64,000 nucleotides of DNA from Pseudomonas farris (lineage in GTDB: Bacteria > Pseudomonadota > Gammaproteobacteria > Pseudomonadales > Pseudomonadaceae): assembly GCF_019145235.1 (NCBI RefSeq), contig NZ_JAHSTV010000001.1, positions 310,001 to 374,000 of the forward strand, given 5' to 3'. The translations under genes and the position numbers were made by a program. The notes below the pieces were generated by a model, which had not been told where the DNA came from, searched no databases, and worked only from the letters and a program-made list of their open reading frames with translations. Position 1 is the stretch's first letter. The number at the start of each line of letters is the position of its first letter. Below are positions 53,241-63,765 of this stretch, piece by piece.

Positions 53241-54089
53241 TCAGAACACGACGGTTTTGTTGCCATGCACCAGCACCCGGTCTTCCAGGTGATAACGCAG
53301 ACCACGGGCCAGCACCATTTTCTCGACGTCACGGCCGAAGCGCACCATGTCTTCAATGCTGTCGCTGTGACTCACACGCACTACGTCTTGCTCGATGATC
53401 GGACCGGCATCCAGCTCTTCGGTGACATAGTGGCAAGTAGCGCCGATCAACTTCACACCGCGCATCGAAGCTTGGTGATACGGCTTGGCGCCAACAAACG
53501 ACGGCAAGAAGCTGTGATGAATATTGATGACTTTATGGGCATATTCGCTGCACAACTCAGGCGGCAGAATCTGCATATAACGGGCAAGTACCACCACTTC
53601 GGCCTCGTGCTGTTTGACCAGACGCGAGACTTCGGCGAAGGCCGGCTCCTTATTCTGTGGGTTGACCGGGACATGGTAGTAAGGAATACCGTGCCACTCG
53701 ACCATGCTGCGCAAATCATCATGGTTGGAGATCACGCAGGCGATTTCACAGTCCAGTTCGTCACTGTGCCAGCGGTGCAGCAAGTCGGCCAGGCAGTGGG
53801 ATTCGCGGCTGGCCATCAACACCACGCGTTTCTTCTGCTCGGTGTCGGTGATGCGCCAGTCCATCGAGAACTCTTCGGCAATCGGTGCAAACGCTTCGCG
53901 AAAGGCTTCGATACCGAAAGGCAGCGAATCGGCACGAATTTCGTGACGCATGAAGAACCAGCCACTGAGATTATCCGAGTGATGGCTCGCTTCAGTGATC
54001 CAGCCGTTATGTGACGCCAGAAAGTTACTGACTTTAGCAACGATGCCGACGCGGTCCGGGCAAGCAATCACCAGCCGAAAAGTGCGCAT
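53241..54089 (-). CDS. purU: Formyltetrahydrofolate deformylase
   Basis: A 282-residue enzyme that hydrolyses 10-formyl-tetrahydrofolate to formate and balances one-carbon pools, useful in cells with high glycine cleavage. It has an N-terminal ACT domain (about 1-80) and a C-terminal formyltransferase fold with catalytic Asn-His-Asp in INIHHSFLPSF and ATCHYVTEELDAGPII. The ATG at 54089 gives the family length; an open frame upstream has no similarity. Stands alone. Confidence 0.95.
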   Translation of the reverse strand: MRTFRLVIACPDRVGIVAKVSNFLASHNGWITEASHHSDNLSGWFFMRHEIRADSLPFGIEAFREAFAPIAEEFSMDWRITDTEQKKRVVLMASRESHCLADLLHRWHSDELDCEIACVISNHDDLRSMVEWHGIPYYHVPVNPQNKEPAFAEVSRLVKQHEAEVVVLARYMQILPPELCSEYAHKVINIHHSFLPSFVGAKPYHQASMRGVKLIGATCHYVTEELDAGPIIEQDVVRVSHSDSIEDMVRFGRDVEKMVLARGLRYHLEDRVLVHGNKTVVF

Positions 54090-54339
54090 GAGGGGGAAAC
54101 TCCAGAACTTCGCAAAGGCCGCTATTCTAGCGATTGCGCAGCAAAACTGCAGTATTGATGACGCATGGCTTTGCCCGCAGGTCCGATACAGGTTCTGCAA
54201 GCACCAGGCTGGCCCACGCGATGGTGTTCTTGCGGGCAATCTTCAAGAGGTCAACTGTGAATATTTGTGACGCTATTTAACTGCCCCTCCAATGCGTGTC
54301 CTATTCCGCAACTAATTTAAATAAAACTCCGGTTAAATG

Positions 54340-54368
54340 TTTACTTGATGAAACACCCTGACTATTAT
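54340..54368 (+). promoter_or_regulatory. mvaT promoter in an AT-rich spacer
   Basis: TTTACT (54340-54345), a 17-base spacer and TATTAT (54363-54368) make a sigma-70 promoter; transcription would start near 54375. The whole 54090-54416 spacer is AT-rich, which fits binding by MvaT itself (autoregulation), inferred. Confidence 0.7.
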
Positions 54369-54416
54369 TGTCGCACTGTCACCCTGCCATCCAGCGCCTA
54401 ACATAAGGTAGTCCCC

Positions 54417-54794
54417 ATGTCCTTGATCAACGAATATCGCGCCACCGAAGAAGCTATCAAAGAGCTGCAAGCCCGTTTGAAGAATCTGTCCCAAGACGAC
54501 AAACTGCAAACCGAGCTGGAATTCGAAGGCAAACTGCGCACCCTGATGGGCGAATACTCCAAATCCCTGCGTGACATCATCGCGCTGTTGGATCCAGAGT
54601 CCAAAACCAAGGCTCCACGTGGCGGCGCAGTAAAAACTACCGGCACCAAGCGTGCTCGCAAAGTTAAACAATACAAAAACCCGCACAACGGCGAAGTCAT
54701 CGAAACCAAAGGTGGCAACCACAAGACTCTGAAAGAGTGGAAAGCCAAGTGGGGCGGTGACGTGGTTGAAAGCTGGGCTACCCTGCTGGGCTAA
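54417..54794 (+). CDS. mvaT: H-NS-like xenogeneic silencer MvaT
   Basis: A 125-residue nucleoid protein that silences AT-rich foreign DNA in Pseudomonas. The coiled-coil oligomerisation part is residues 1-60; the C-terminal DNA-binding domain contains KQYKNPHNGEVIETKGGNHK, with the Gly-Gly-Asn minor-groove loop, and KEWKAKWG. Length is normal. Strong ribosome site (AAGGT) and bidirectional terminator follow. MvaU, the sister protein, is not in the window. Confidence 0.96.
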   Translation: MSLINEYRATEEAIKELQARLKNLSQDDKLQTELEFEGKLRTLMGEYSKSLRDIIALLDPESKTKAPRGGAVKTTGTKRARKVKQYKNPHNGEVIETKGGNHKTLKEWKAKWGGDVVESWATLLG

Positions 54795-54829
54795 GCCGCA
54801 AGCGTGTCGCAGACTGATCCGCGACCAAA

Positions 54830-54857
54830 AGAACGCCAGCAAATGCTGGCGTTTTTT
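54830..54857. terminator. Bidirectional terminator between mvaT and sbcB
   Basis: GCCAGCA pairs with TGCTGGC, extended by AAC...GTT, and is followed by six T residues. Confidence 0.9.
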
Positions 54858-54891
54858 ATGCCTGGAATTCAAGCGCAGATTATTTTCGTTT

Positions 54892-56322
54892 TCAAAGACT
54901 CAAACGTTTGCGTAATGCCTGGACATGATTTTTCCATTCGTCCAGAACCTCTCGCTGAAACGATGTAGCACTAATCATCAATTGGGCAGCATCTGTCAGA
55001 AAACTTTCCAGAGTATTGGGCGCGCCCCACTGGGGTGCAGACAAACGTTTCTGACAGAATATTCGCCAGCGCTCTTGCTCTTCGAAACTCAACGTATCAG
55101 GGAAGTTGCGTGCGCGATAACGAAACAATAATTCCGGCAAACGCTCATCATCGAAAGGCCACTGTTCTTGTGCTAATTGCTCAGGGTCAGCGGTTCTGAC
55201 TTGCTCGCATAGCCGCCGATCCCGATCACCAATAAAACCGTCGTATAACTGTTGCTCGGGATCCAGGCTCGGGGAAAAATCGTCGTTGGCGTAAATGCCC
55301 GACACTTTGTCTCGCCAAACTTGTTGTGCGTCACTTAGCCGCAGCGCACGCTCCTGATAAAGCGCCATATCCAGCCCCAAACGTTGCTGATCTACAGGAC
55401 GAAGTACCGATAACGGCGCCACTACCGGGCACTTATTAATGTGTATGAGCTTGAGCGGCACCGGCAGTTCGCCTTCGGCCAAGTCATCGCGGCGGGTATA
55501 AAGTCGCTGACGCAAGGTCTCGGCATCCAGATCGAGCAGCCCCAGAGGGTCCAGATGCAGGTCACAGACAATCAGCGCGTTGCGATTACGCGGATGCCAG
55601 GCCAGCGGCAGCACCACACCCACATAGTTGCGGGCCGCCGAGAAGCGCCCGGAAATATGCACCATCGGCTGCAACAGCCGAATTTGATCCATGACCTTTT
55701 GTTTGCTGCGCAATTGAAACAGCCAGTCATATAACTTCGGCTGTTTTTCCCGAATCAGGCGCGCCAGGGCGATGGTGGCGCGAACATCCGACAGCGCCTC
55801 GTGTGCATGCCCGTGATCGATGCCATTGGCGGCGGTCAGACGTTCGAGTTTGAGCGTGACTCGCCCTTCGTCGTCCTTGGGCCAGACGAGGCCATCGGGA
55901 CGCAAGGCATAGGCCGCGCGCACAACATCGATCAGGTCCCAGCGGCTGTTGCCACCCTGCCACTCCCGTGCGTAAGGGTCGAAGAAATTTCGATACAGGC
56001 TGTAACGGGTCATCTCGTCGTCGAAACGCAGGGTGTTGTACCCCGCCCCACAAGTGCCGGGCGCCGCGAGCTGGGCATGAACCCGGGTCATGAAATCGGC
56101 TTCGCTCAAACCTTGTTCGGCCAAGCGGCCAGGCGTAATCCCGGTGATCGCGCACGCCGCCGGATGCGGAAGTATGTCGTCACTGGGCTGGCAGTAAAGA
56201 TTGACCGGCTCGTCTATTTCATTGAGATCGAAGTCGGTGCGAATCCCCGCCACTTGCAGCGGACGGTCGCAACGGGGGTTGATGCCAGTGGTTTCATAGT
56301 CGTACCAGAAGATCGAGGTCAC
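54892..56322 (-). CDS. sbcB: Exodeoxyribonuclease I
   Basis: A 476-residue 3'-5' single-strand DNA exonuclease. The DEDDh core begins SIFWYDYETTGINPRCDRP with the catalytic Asp and Glu near residues 8-10, and HAHEALSDVRATI near 173 supplies the His/Asp pair; the SH3-like and helical C-terminal domains follow. The GTG at 56322 has AGGA seven bases before it and gives the family length. It acts in mismatch repair and recombination. Confidence 0.95.
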   Translation of the reverse strand: MTSIFWYDYETTGINPRCDRPLQVAGIRTDFDLNEIDEPVNLYCQPSDDILPHPAACAITGITPGRLAEQGLSEADFMTRVHAQLAAPGTCGAGYNTLRFDDEMTRYSLYRNFFDPYAREWQGGNSRWDLIDVVRAAYALRPDGLVWPKDDEGRVTLKLERLTAANGIDHGHAHEALSDVRATIALARLIREKQPKLYDWLFQLRSKQKVMDQIRLLQPMVHISGRFSAARNYVGVVLPLAWHPRNRNALIVCDLHLDPLGLLDLDAETLRQRLYTRRDDLAEGELPVPLKLIHINKCPVVAPLSVLRPVDQQRLGLDMALYQERALRLSDAQQVWRDKVSGIYANDDFSPSLDPEQQLYDGFIGDRDRRLCEQVRTADPEQLAQEQWPFDDERLPELLFRYRARNFPDTLSFEEQERWRIFCQKRLSAPQWGAPNTLESFLTDAAQLMISATSFQREVLDEWKNHVQALRKRLSL

Positions 56323-56492
56323 GGGCTGTTCCTGAACTGAAGACCGGCGAAGTCTAGGCGCACACACGGCGCCCCGACCAGCAATCTTGTTATTCAAACA
56401 TCTCTGACCACGCACCATGCAATACATAGTTATGTCGTTTTCCCCCGAGAGGCTGCTAGCATCCGACGAACAAGGCCACATCAAGGTTGCCC

Positions 56493-57218
56493 ATGCTCAA
56501 AACCACAGCACTGCCAGGGAAAGCGACGCTGGCCCCGCCACTGGACACGCGGTATCACGTCGAAACGCCCGAAGGCATCGACTTGCCGCTGCGCCCGGCC
56601 GGGTTGATGGTACGTGCGCTGGCGTTCGCCATAGACCTGGGCCTGCGCGGGGTGATTCTGGGCCTGCTATTTATTATGTTGGCGTTTCTGGGAAAACTCG
56701 GCGCCGGGCTGGGTTCGATTCTGCTGTTCGTGGTGAGTTGGTGGTACATGGTGCTGTTCGAGGTGCTCAACCAGGGCCGCTCTCCGGGCAAGCAATGGAT
56801 GGGGTTGCGCGTAGTGCATGACGATGGCACGCCGATCGGCTGGTCCGCGTCCTTGCTGCGCAACCTGCTGCGATTTGTCGACATGTTGCCGTTCGGCTAC
56901 TTTCTCGGGGCAATCAGCTGCCTGCAACATCCCACCTTCAAACGCCTCGGCGACCTGGCCGCCGGTACGCTGGTGATCTACCGCGAACAACCGCTCACCC
57001 GACCGCAACTGCCCGACGTCCCGCCGCGACGCGCAGCCTTCGCGCTGACGCTGACCGAGCAACGCGCCATCCTCGGGTTTGCCGAACGTCAGGGTGAGCT
57101 CTCCGAGGCACGGGCCAACGAACTCGCCTCGATACTCGCGCAACCGTTGCAGGTATCGAAGCCACAGGCCAGAGCCGAACTCAACGGTATCGCCCGCGGA
57201 CTGTTGGGCCCCACATGA
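56493..57218 (+). CDS. RDD-family membrane protein with C-terminal cytoplasmic region
   Basis: A 241-residue protein. The RDD domain covers residues about 32-160 with arginine-aspartate pairs near the first membrane segment (RALAFAIDLGLRG) and hydrophobic segments at about 38-60, 72-95 and 120-140; a charged tail of 90 residues follows. The ATG at 56493 is used, with AAGG six bases before it; a TTG at 56487 is also open. First gene of a tightly overlapping run with SpoIIM, DUF4129 and others. Function unknown. Confidence 0.88.
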   Translation: MLKTTALPGKATLAPPLDTRYHVETPEGIDLPLRPAGLMVRALAFAIDLGLRGVILGLLFIMLAFLGKLGAGLGSILLFVVSWWYMVLFEVLNQGRSPGKQWMGLRVVHDDGTPIGWSASLLRNLLRFVDMLPFGYFLGAISCLQHPTFKRLGDLAAGTLVIYREQPLTRPQLPDVPPRRAAFALTLTEQRAILGFAERQGELSEARANELASILAQPLQVSKPQARAELNGIARGLLGPT

Positions 57219-58192
57219 AGCAAAGCCTTTTCGAAAGTCGCCACCAAGCCGAATGGGAGCAGTTTGCACTCATGCTTGGACGGCTGGAACGAGGCAAGGA
57301 CGCCTCTGGGATCGCCAGTTTCCCCAACGACTATCGACGGATCTGTCACCACCTGGCCCTCGCTCGGGAGCGCGGTTACAGCAGTTTCCTGATCGACTCA
57401 TTGCAGCAACAGGTTCTGCGCGGGCATCAACAGCTTTATCGGCATCGCAGTCGACTGGGTGCCAACGTGTTGAGTTTCATCCTCGCCGACTTCCCGCGAC
57501 TGGTGCGTGAGCAGTGGCGTTTCGTCCTTGCCGCCAGCCTGATTTTTTTTGGCAGCCTGATCGGCTTCGCGCTGTTGGTGTATCTGTTCCCGGAACTGAT
57601 CTACAACCTGATCCCGGCCGAGCAGGTCAGTGAGATGCAAAGCATGTACGACCCCGCCGCCGGTCATCTGGGGCGCTTGGCAGATCGGGCAGCCAGCGAA
57701 GACTGGGTGATGTTCGGTTACTACATCATGCACAACATCGGCATCGCCTTTCAGACCTTCGCCAGCGGTTTGCTGTTTGGCCTGGGCAGCGCGTTTTTCC
57801 TGTTCTACAACGGGTTGATGATCGGCGCGGTGGCCGGGCACCTGACGCACATTGGTTACGGGCAGACCTTCTGGTCGTTCGTGATCGGCCATGGCGCCTT
57901 CGAACTGAGTGCCATTGCCCTGGCCGGTGCCGCAGGCCTGCAACTGGGCTGGGCCTTGATCGCTCCGGGGCGTTTGCCCCGCGCCGAAGCCCTGCAACTG
58001 GCTGCGCGCAAGAGCGTGTTGCTGATTTGCGGGGTCATGCTGTTTCTGCTGATTGCAGCATTTATAGAAGCCTATTGGTCGTCGCGGACCGGGCTCACGC
58101 CGCTGACCAAATACCTGGTCGGCGCGGCGCTCTGGTGCTTGGTGGCGACTTATCTGCTGTTTGCCGGACGGACCCGTCATGCGCCTGAGTGA
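57215..58192 (+). CDS. SpoIIM-superfamily membrane protein
   Basis: A 325-residue membrane protein related to stage II sporulation protein M. The N-terminal 100 residues are soluble; six hydrophobic segments follow from about 105. Since the organism does not make spores, the name is only historical: many proteobacteria carry this gene together with RDD, MoxR and DUF58 genes. It overlaps the RDD gene by four bases (ATGA) and the next gene by 14 bases. Function unknown. Confidence 0.86.
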   Translation: MKQSLFESRHQAEWEQFALMLGRLERGKDASGIASFPNDYRRICHHLALARERGYSSFLIDSLQQQVLRGHQQLYRHRSRLGANVLSFILADFPRLVREQWRFVLAASLIFFGSLIGFALLVYLFPELIYNLIPAEQVSEMQSMYDPAAGHLGRLADRAASEDWVMFGYYIMHNIGIAFQTFASGLLFGLGSAFFLFYNGLMIGAVAGHLTHIGYGQTFWSFVIGHGAFELSAIALAGAAGLQLGWALIAPGRLPRAEALQLAARKSVLLICGVMLFLLIAAFIEAYWSSRTGLTPLTKYLVGAALWCLVATYLLFAGRTRHAPE

Positions 58193-59723
58193 TGCCAGTG
58201 TGGTGATCCGCCCGCGCACAACCTGGGAAGCCATGGACCTGGGAGTGCTGCTGAGTCAGCGCCATCGACGCCTGTTGATGACCAGTTGGGCGATCGTGAC
58301 CTTGCCGGTCTTTGCCCTGCTCACCTTGCTGCTGTGGGATTCGCCCTCCCTCGCCGTGTTCCTGTTCTGGTGGCTCAAACCGGCGTTCGATCGGCTGCCG
58401 CTGTACATCCTGTCCAAAGCCATGTTCGGCGAAACCCCCACGCTGAAACAGGCCCTGCGCCAATGGCCACGCCTGCTCAAACCGCAACTGCTGGCCAGCC
58501 TGACCTGGCGCCGCCTGAGTCTGAGCCGCAGTTTTCTGATGCCGGTGGTGCAACTCGAAGGTCTGGGGGGCGAAGAACGCCAACAACGTTTGCGCGTGTT
58601 GCTGCAACGCAACGCGGGCGCCGCCCAGTGGCTGACGATCATCGGCGTGCATCTGGAAACTGCGCTGTGGATCGGCTTGATGGTGCTGTTCTACATGCTC
58701 TTGCCGCAGCAGGTCGAACTCGACTGGGGCTGGCAGACCTTGATTACCGCCGCCACCCAAGACTGGCTCTGGCTGGAACACCTGACCAATACCTTTTACG
58801 TTCTGGTGCTGATTGTCTGGGAACCGATTTATGTGGCCTGCGGTTTCAGCCTTTATCTGAACCGGCGCACGCGGCTGGAGGCTTGGGATATCGAGCTGGT
58901 CTTTCGCCGATTGCGCCAACGCATGACCAGCGCGGTCGTCACGCTGCTGCTGGCCGCGATCCTGCTGGTGCCGACGACACAAAGCGTCTGGGCCGCCGAA
59001 CCGGTTATTTCACCGGACTCTGCGCGTCTGCTGGACCAGCCACTGACCAGCCAAGCGTCCCGGGACAGCATCAAGGCCATCCTCGATCAGCCCCCCTTCA
59101 AGAATAAGGAAACGGTCACGCGCTATCGTTTTGGCGAAGACAAACCCGCCTCCAACACTGCTGATGATAGTCAAACACCCGCCTGGCTGAAGGCGCTGTT
59201 CAGCTTGCTGGACAGCCAACGCTTTGGCGTATTGGCCAACCTGATCGAAGTGTTGCTGTGGGGCACAGTGATCGGCGCCATTGGGCTATTGATCTGGCGT
59301 TACCGCGACTGGCTGCAGGCCTTCGTCAGCCGCCGACCCACGTTAAATCGCAAAGTCGCGCGGCCATTACCGCAGCAGGCGTTCGGCCTGGACCTCAACC
59401 GCGAAACCCTGCCCGCCGACATCGCAGCCAGCGCCGAAAGCCTCTGGCAGACCCATCCCCGTGAAGCCCTCGGACTGCTCTATCGCGCCCTGCTCAGCCA
59501 CTTGCTGCACGACTTCAACATGACGCTCAAACCCGCTGACACCGAAGGCGAAGTGCTTCAGCGCGTTGAACAATTGCAACAACCTGCCTTGCTGGCCTTC
59601 AGTAAAAACCTCACCGGGCACTGGCAAAACATGGCGTATGGGCATCGATTGCCCCCCGCGCATTTGCAACAGGAACTCTGTGATGGCTGGCGCGCGTTGT
59701 TCGGCCCGGGAGCGGTCCGTTGA
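58179..59723 (+). CDS. DUF4129-type membrane protein
   Basis: A 514-residue membrane protein with hydrophobic segments at about 39-65, 160-185, 195-220, 240-270 and 355-375, and a C-terminal cytoplasmic domain (about 400-514) with repeated SLWQTHPREALGLLYRALLSHL, typical for DUF4129, a family regularly found next to MoxR and transglutaminase genes. The ATG at 58179 overlaps spoIIM by 14 bases; a TTG at 58161 opens the frame further. Function unknown. Confidence 0.84.
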   Translation: MRLSDASVVIRPRTTWEAMDLGVLLSQRHRRLLMTSWAIVTLPVFALLTLLLWDSPSLAVFLFWWLKPAFDRLPLYILSKAMFGETPTLKQALRQWPRLLKPQLLASLTWRRLSLSRSFLMPVVQLEGLGGEERQQRLRVLLQRNAGAAQWLTIIGVHLETALWIGLMVLFYMLLPQQVELDWGWQTLITAATQDWLWLEHLTNTFYVLVLIVWEPIYVACGFSLYLNRRTRLEAWDIELVFRRLRQRMTSAVVTLLLAAILLVPTTQSVWAAEPVISPDSARLLDQPLTSQASRDSIKAILDQPPFKNKETVTRYRFGEDKPASNTADDSQTPAWLKALFSLLDSQRFGVLANLIEVLLWGTVIGAIGLLIWRYRDWLQAFVSRRPTLNRKVARPLPQQAFGLDLNRETLPADIAASAESLWQTHPREALGLLYRALLSHLLHDFNMTLKPADTEGEVLQRVEQLQQPALLAFSKNLTGHWQNMAYGHRLPPAHLQQELCDGWRALFGPGAVR

Positions 59724-60879
59724 ACCGGCGCTTGTGGCTTTCAGTCGGTGCGTTCATCGCCCTGCTAGTGTGTGCGCTGAGTGTTTACCTGTATTTCAAG
59801 GCCATACCCTATTCAGCAGAAATCGATCACGGCCCATCGCCCGAAGCCCAAGCCAACCCCTATCTGGCGGCCGAGCACTTTCTGCGCAAACAGGGCCTGA
59901 CCGTCAGCCATGCCAACAGCCTCGACATCTTGCCGACTCTCGAGCCTCATCAGCGCAGTTTGTTGTTGCTCGGCGATCGGTCGAACATGTCGCCGCGACA
60001 GGTGAATCAGGTGTTGAACTGGACCCGGGCCGGTGGACGTCTTTTATTCGTCGCCGAAGCCCTGTGGGATGAAAAGACCGGTCAGAGCAACGACCTGTTG
60101 CTCGACCGTGTGCAGTTGCACCAATCCCTGAGCAAAGACCTCAAAGAACCGCCGCCCGATCCTGTCGACGATCCTTACCCCAAACTGACCAAGCTCTATC
60201 TGGAAAACGAAGAGGCGCCGGCCTACTTCAGCTTCGATACCGCGTTCCACCTCGACGACCCGAAAAACCTCGCCCAGGCTTGGGCCAACAGCGGCAAAGC
60301 CACGCACATGATGCAGCTGAGCCACGGGCTCGGTTCGATCACCGTGGTCACCGACGCCGACCTCTGGAAAACCCCGGCCATCGACCAGTACGACAACGCC
60401 TGGCTGCTGTGGTACCTGACGGCCGACACAGACGTGACCCTGCTGTTCAGTACCGATCACGACAACTTGCTGACCTTGCTGTGGCGCTACTTTCCACAAG
60501 CCTTGGTGGCCCTGATCGCCTTGATCGTTTTCGGGTTCTGGCATGTTGGCATGCGTAACGGCCCGTTGCTGGAGCCGGCCACGAGAGCTCGCCGCCAGCT
60601 TCAGGAACACCTGCGTGCCAGCGCTGATTTCATGCTCCGTCACAACGGTCAGCACAGCCTGTTGCAAGCCTTGCAACAAGACATCCTGCGTCGTGTCCGT
60701 CACCGTCATCCCGGTTTTGAACAACTCGGCGTTGCCGAACAATGGCTGGTGCTCGCACGCCTGACTGGCCACCCCACACGCGCCATCAGTCAGGCCATGA
60801 GCCCGCGACCGAAGCAGCGGCTGCCCAGCGCTGAATTCAGCCGTCAGGTCGCCCACCTGCAAACCTTGAGGAACGCCTT

Positions 60880-60883
<4 letters not shown>
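59720..60883 (+). CDS. DUF4350 membrane protein
   Basis: A 387-residue protein with a transmembrane helix at residues about 7-27, an external domain of some 230 residues and a second helix near 253-272, followed by a cytoplasmic tail. The external part (NPYLAAEHFLRKQGLTVSHA near 45, then LLLLGDRSNM near 81) matches DUF4350, a domain related to glutamine-amidotransferase-like folds. Translation starts at a TTG that overlaps the previous stop (TTGA). Function unknown; between DUF4129 and MoxR. Confidence 0.84.
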
Positions 60884-61881
<998 letters not shown>

Positions 61882-61902
61882 ACACCCTCATGCAGACCAA
61901 CC

Positions 61903-62010
61903 TTGTGGCGAGGGGGCTTGCCCCCGTTGGAGTGCGAAGCGCTTCCAAAAACTTTCAAGCCGTTTTACGACTGCTTCGCAGCCGAACGCGGGCAAGCCCG
62001 CTCGCCACAA
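61903..62010. repeat. Long palindrome of another REP type between MoxR and DUF58 genes
   Basis: TTGTGGCGAGGGGGCTTGCCC at the left end pairs with GGGCAAGCCCGCTCGCCACAA at the right end, around a 66-bp middle with its own inverted parts (TGCGAAGC and GCTTCGCA). It differs from the GTGGGAGC repeats elsewhere in the window. It lies inside the MoxR-DUF58 unit. Confidence 0.85.
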
Positions 62011-62062
62011 AGGTGCTGTGCCCGATGGTTGAATGTAGCCCTTACCAAGGAATCGCGACGCA

Positions 62063-63394
62063 ATGAAACCCACGCGCCTGCTGCTGATCTGGCTCGCAGC
62101 ACTGCTGGCCATCGGCATCGTGCTCGGCGCATTACGGGCACTGGACATCGCAGTTCCATCGAGCCTTTTGGCGATCAACTGGGGATTACTGTTAGCACTG
62201 CTGGCATTGGCGATCATCGACGCCATCCGCCTCAAACGCCTGCCCTCGCCCCGCGTGCAACGGCAAATGCCCGGCAGCCTGGCGCTCGGTCGATGGGGCG
62301 AAGTGCGACTGGAGGTCGAGCACGATTTTGCTCAACCGCTGAACGTACACATCTACGATCATGTGCCGCACGGCCTTGACTTCGAATTCCTTCCCCTGTC
62401 GGTCGAACTGCAACCCGGCCAACAGAGCCAGATCGGCTATCGCCTGCGCCCACTCAAGCGCGGCCACTTCACCTTCGACCACTGCGAAATCAGCCTGCCG
62501 AGCCCAATGGGCCTATGGTCTGGCAAACGCCTACTGAACGTAGTCGACAACACCCGCGTCTACCCCGACTTCGCCCGCCTCTACGGCGGCCAACTGCTGG
62601 CAGTGGATAACTGGCTCAGCCAACTCGGGGTGCGCCAACGTCAACGCCGCGGTCTGGGTCTGGAGTTTCATCAACTGCGCGAATTCAGAGAAGGCGACAG
62701 CCTGCGCCAGATCGACTGGAAAGCCACGGCACGCCAGCGCACACCGATTGCCCGTGAGTATCAGGACGAGCGTGATCAGCAGATCATTTTCATGCTCGAT
62801 TGCGGACGGCGCATGCGTAGCCAGGATGATGAGTTGTCGCACTTCGACCATGCACTCAATGCCTGTTTGCTGCTGAGCTATGTGGCATTGCGTCAGGGTG
62901 ATGCGGTGGGCCTGAGCACCTTCGCCAGCCATCAGCCGCGCTACCTCGCCCCGGTCAAAGGCACTGGTCAACTCAACGTGTTGCTCAACAGTGTTTACGA
63001 TCTCGACAGCACACAATGCCCCGCCGACTATCTGGCTGCCGCCAACCAGTTATTGGTTAGACAAAAACGCCGGGCACTGGTGGTGCTGGTGACCAACCTG
63101 AGGGATCAAGATGACGAACAACTGCTTGCCGCCGTCCAACGGCTGAGCCGTCAGCATCGGGTATTGGTGGGCAGCCTACGAGAAGAGGTGCTCGACAGTC
63201 TGCGGCACGCGCCGGTACAAACATTGCCCGAGGCGCTGGTCTATTGCGGAACAGTGGATTATATGAATGTACGGGCAGAGCTCCATGAGCGGTTGAGTGC
63301 TCATGGAGTTCCGGTGCTGGATGCTCGGCCCTCAGAACTGGGGACCGAGATGGTGACGCGGTATTTGGGATGGAAAAAAGCTGGAACGATGTAA
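62063..63394 (+). CDS. DUF58 (VWA-like) protein
   Basis: A 443-residue membrane-anchored protein with two N-terminal helices (about 5-27 and 32-52), a beta-rich region, and the DUF58 signature LREFREGDSLRQIDWKATAR near 205 leading into a VWA-like domain with FMLDCGRRMR (a modified metal site). DUF58 proteins act with MoxR ATPases. The ATG at 62063 follows AAGGAA. Function is unknown; possible adapter for an envelope complex assembled by the cluster. Confidence 0.92.
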   Translation: MKPTRLLLIWLAALLAIGIVLGALRALDIAVPSSLLAINWGLLLALLALAIIDAIRLKRLPSPRVQRQMPGSLALGRWGEVRLEVEHDFAQPLNVHIYDHVPHGLDFEFLPLSVELQPGQQSQIGYRLRPLKRGHFTFDHCEISLPSPMGLWSGKRLLNVVDNTRVYPDFARLYGGQLLAVDNWLSQLGVRQRQRRGLGLEFHQLREFREGDSLRQIDWKATARQRTPIAREYQDERDQQIIFMLDCGRRMRSQDDELSHFDHALNACLLLSYVALRQGDAVGLSTFASHQPRYLAPVKGTGQLNVLLNSVYDLDSTQCPADYLAAANQLLVRQKRRALVVLVTNLRDQDDEQLLAAVQRLSRQHRVLVGSLREEVLDSLRHAPVQTLPEALVYCGTVDYMNVRAELHERLSAHGVPVLDARPSELGTEMVTRYLGWKKAGTM

Positions 63395-63516
63395 TGGCCA
63401 ATCGCACGATTCCATATGAATATGATGTGCGAGCACGTACGACTAGCTCTCATCCCAGAGTAATCGAGAAGCAACCCCACCCAAGAATCTGATAGCTCTA
63501 TCACAAGGAATCAATC
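63395..63516. other. Spacer before the last small gene
   Basis: 122 bp with lower GC than the preceding genes and no clear promoter or terminator. An AAGGAATC ribosome site lies at the right end. Confidence 0.4.
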
Positions 63517-63765
63517 ATGGACGAGACAAAACTATTCGCGTCAGTGATCACGCAGATCAATGAGAACCAACTGGCATTGCGAGCCGCTGTAGAGGAACTA
63601 TCGAATTGGGTGGCGCAGCAAGGAGCTGCCGAAATAGCGGATAACGTCCGATGTGCCTTACAAACACTAGATGTAAACCAGGACTTTATATCTTTGGCAC
63701 TTATTTCTATCTCCACCGATTTTCAAGAATCACAGATTCCAAAAAGGCCTGATTCTAATGGCTAG
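63517..63765 (+). CDS. Small hypothetical protein, 82 aa
   Basis: An 82-residue, acidic, probably helical protein starting MDETKLFASVITQINENQLA with no signal peptide or membrane segment. No family is recognised with confidence. AAGGAATC lies six bases before the ATG, which supports translation. Codon use is less GC-rich than in the genes upstream, so it may belong to an accessory segment continuing beyond the window. Confidence 0.6.
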   Translation: MDETKLFASVITQINENQLALRAAVEELSNWVAQQGAAEIADNVRCALQTLDVNQDFISLALISISTDFQESQIPKRPDSNG

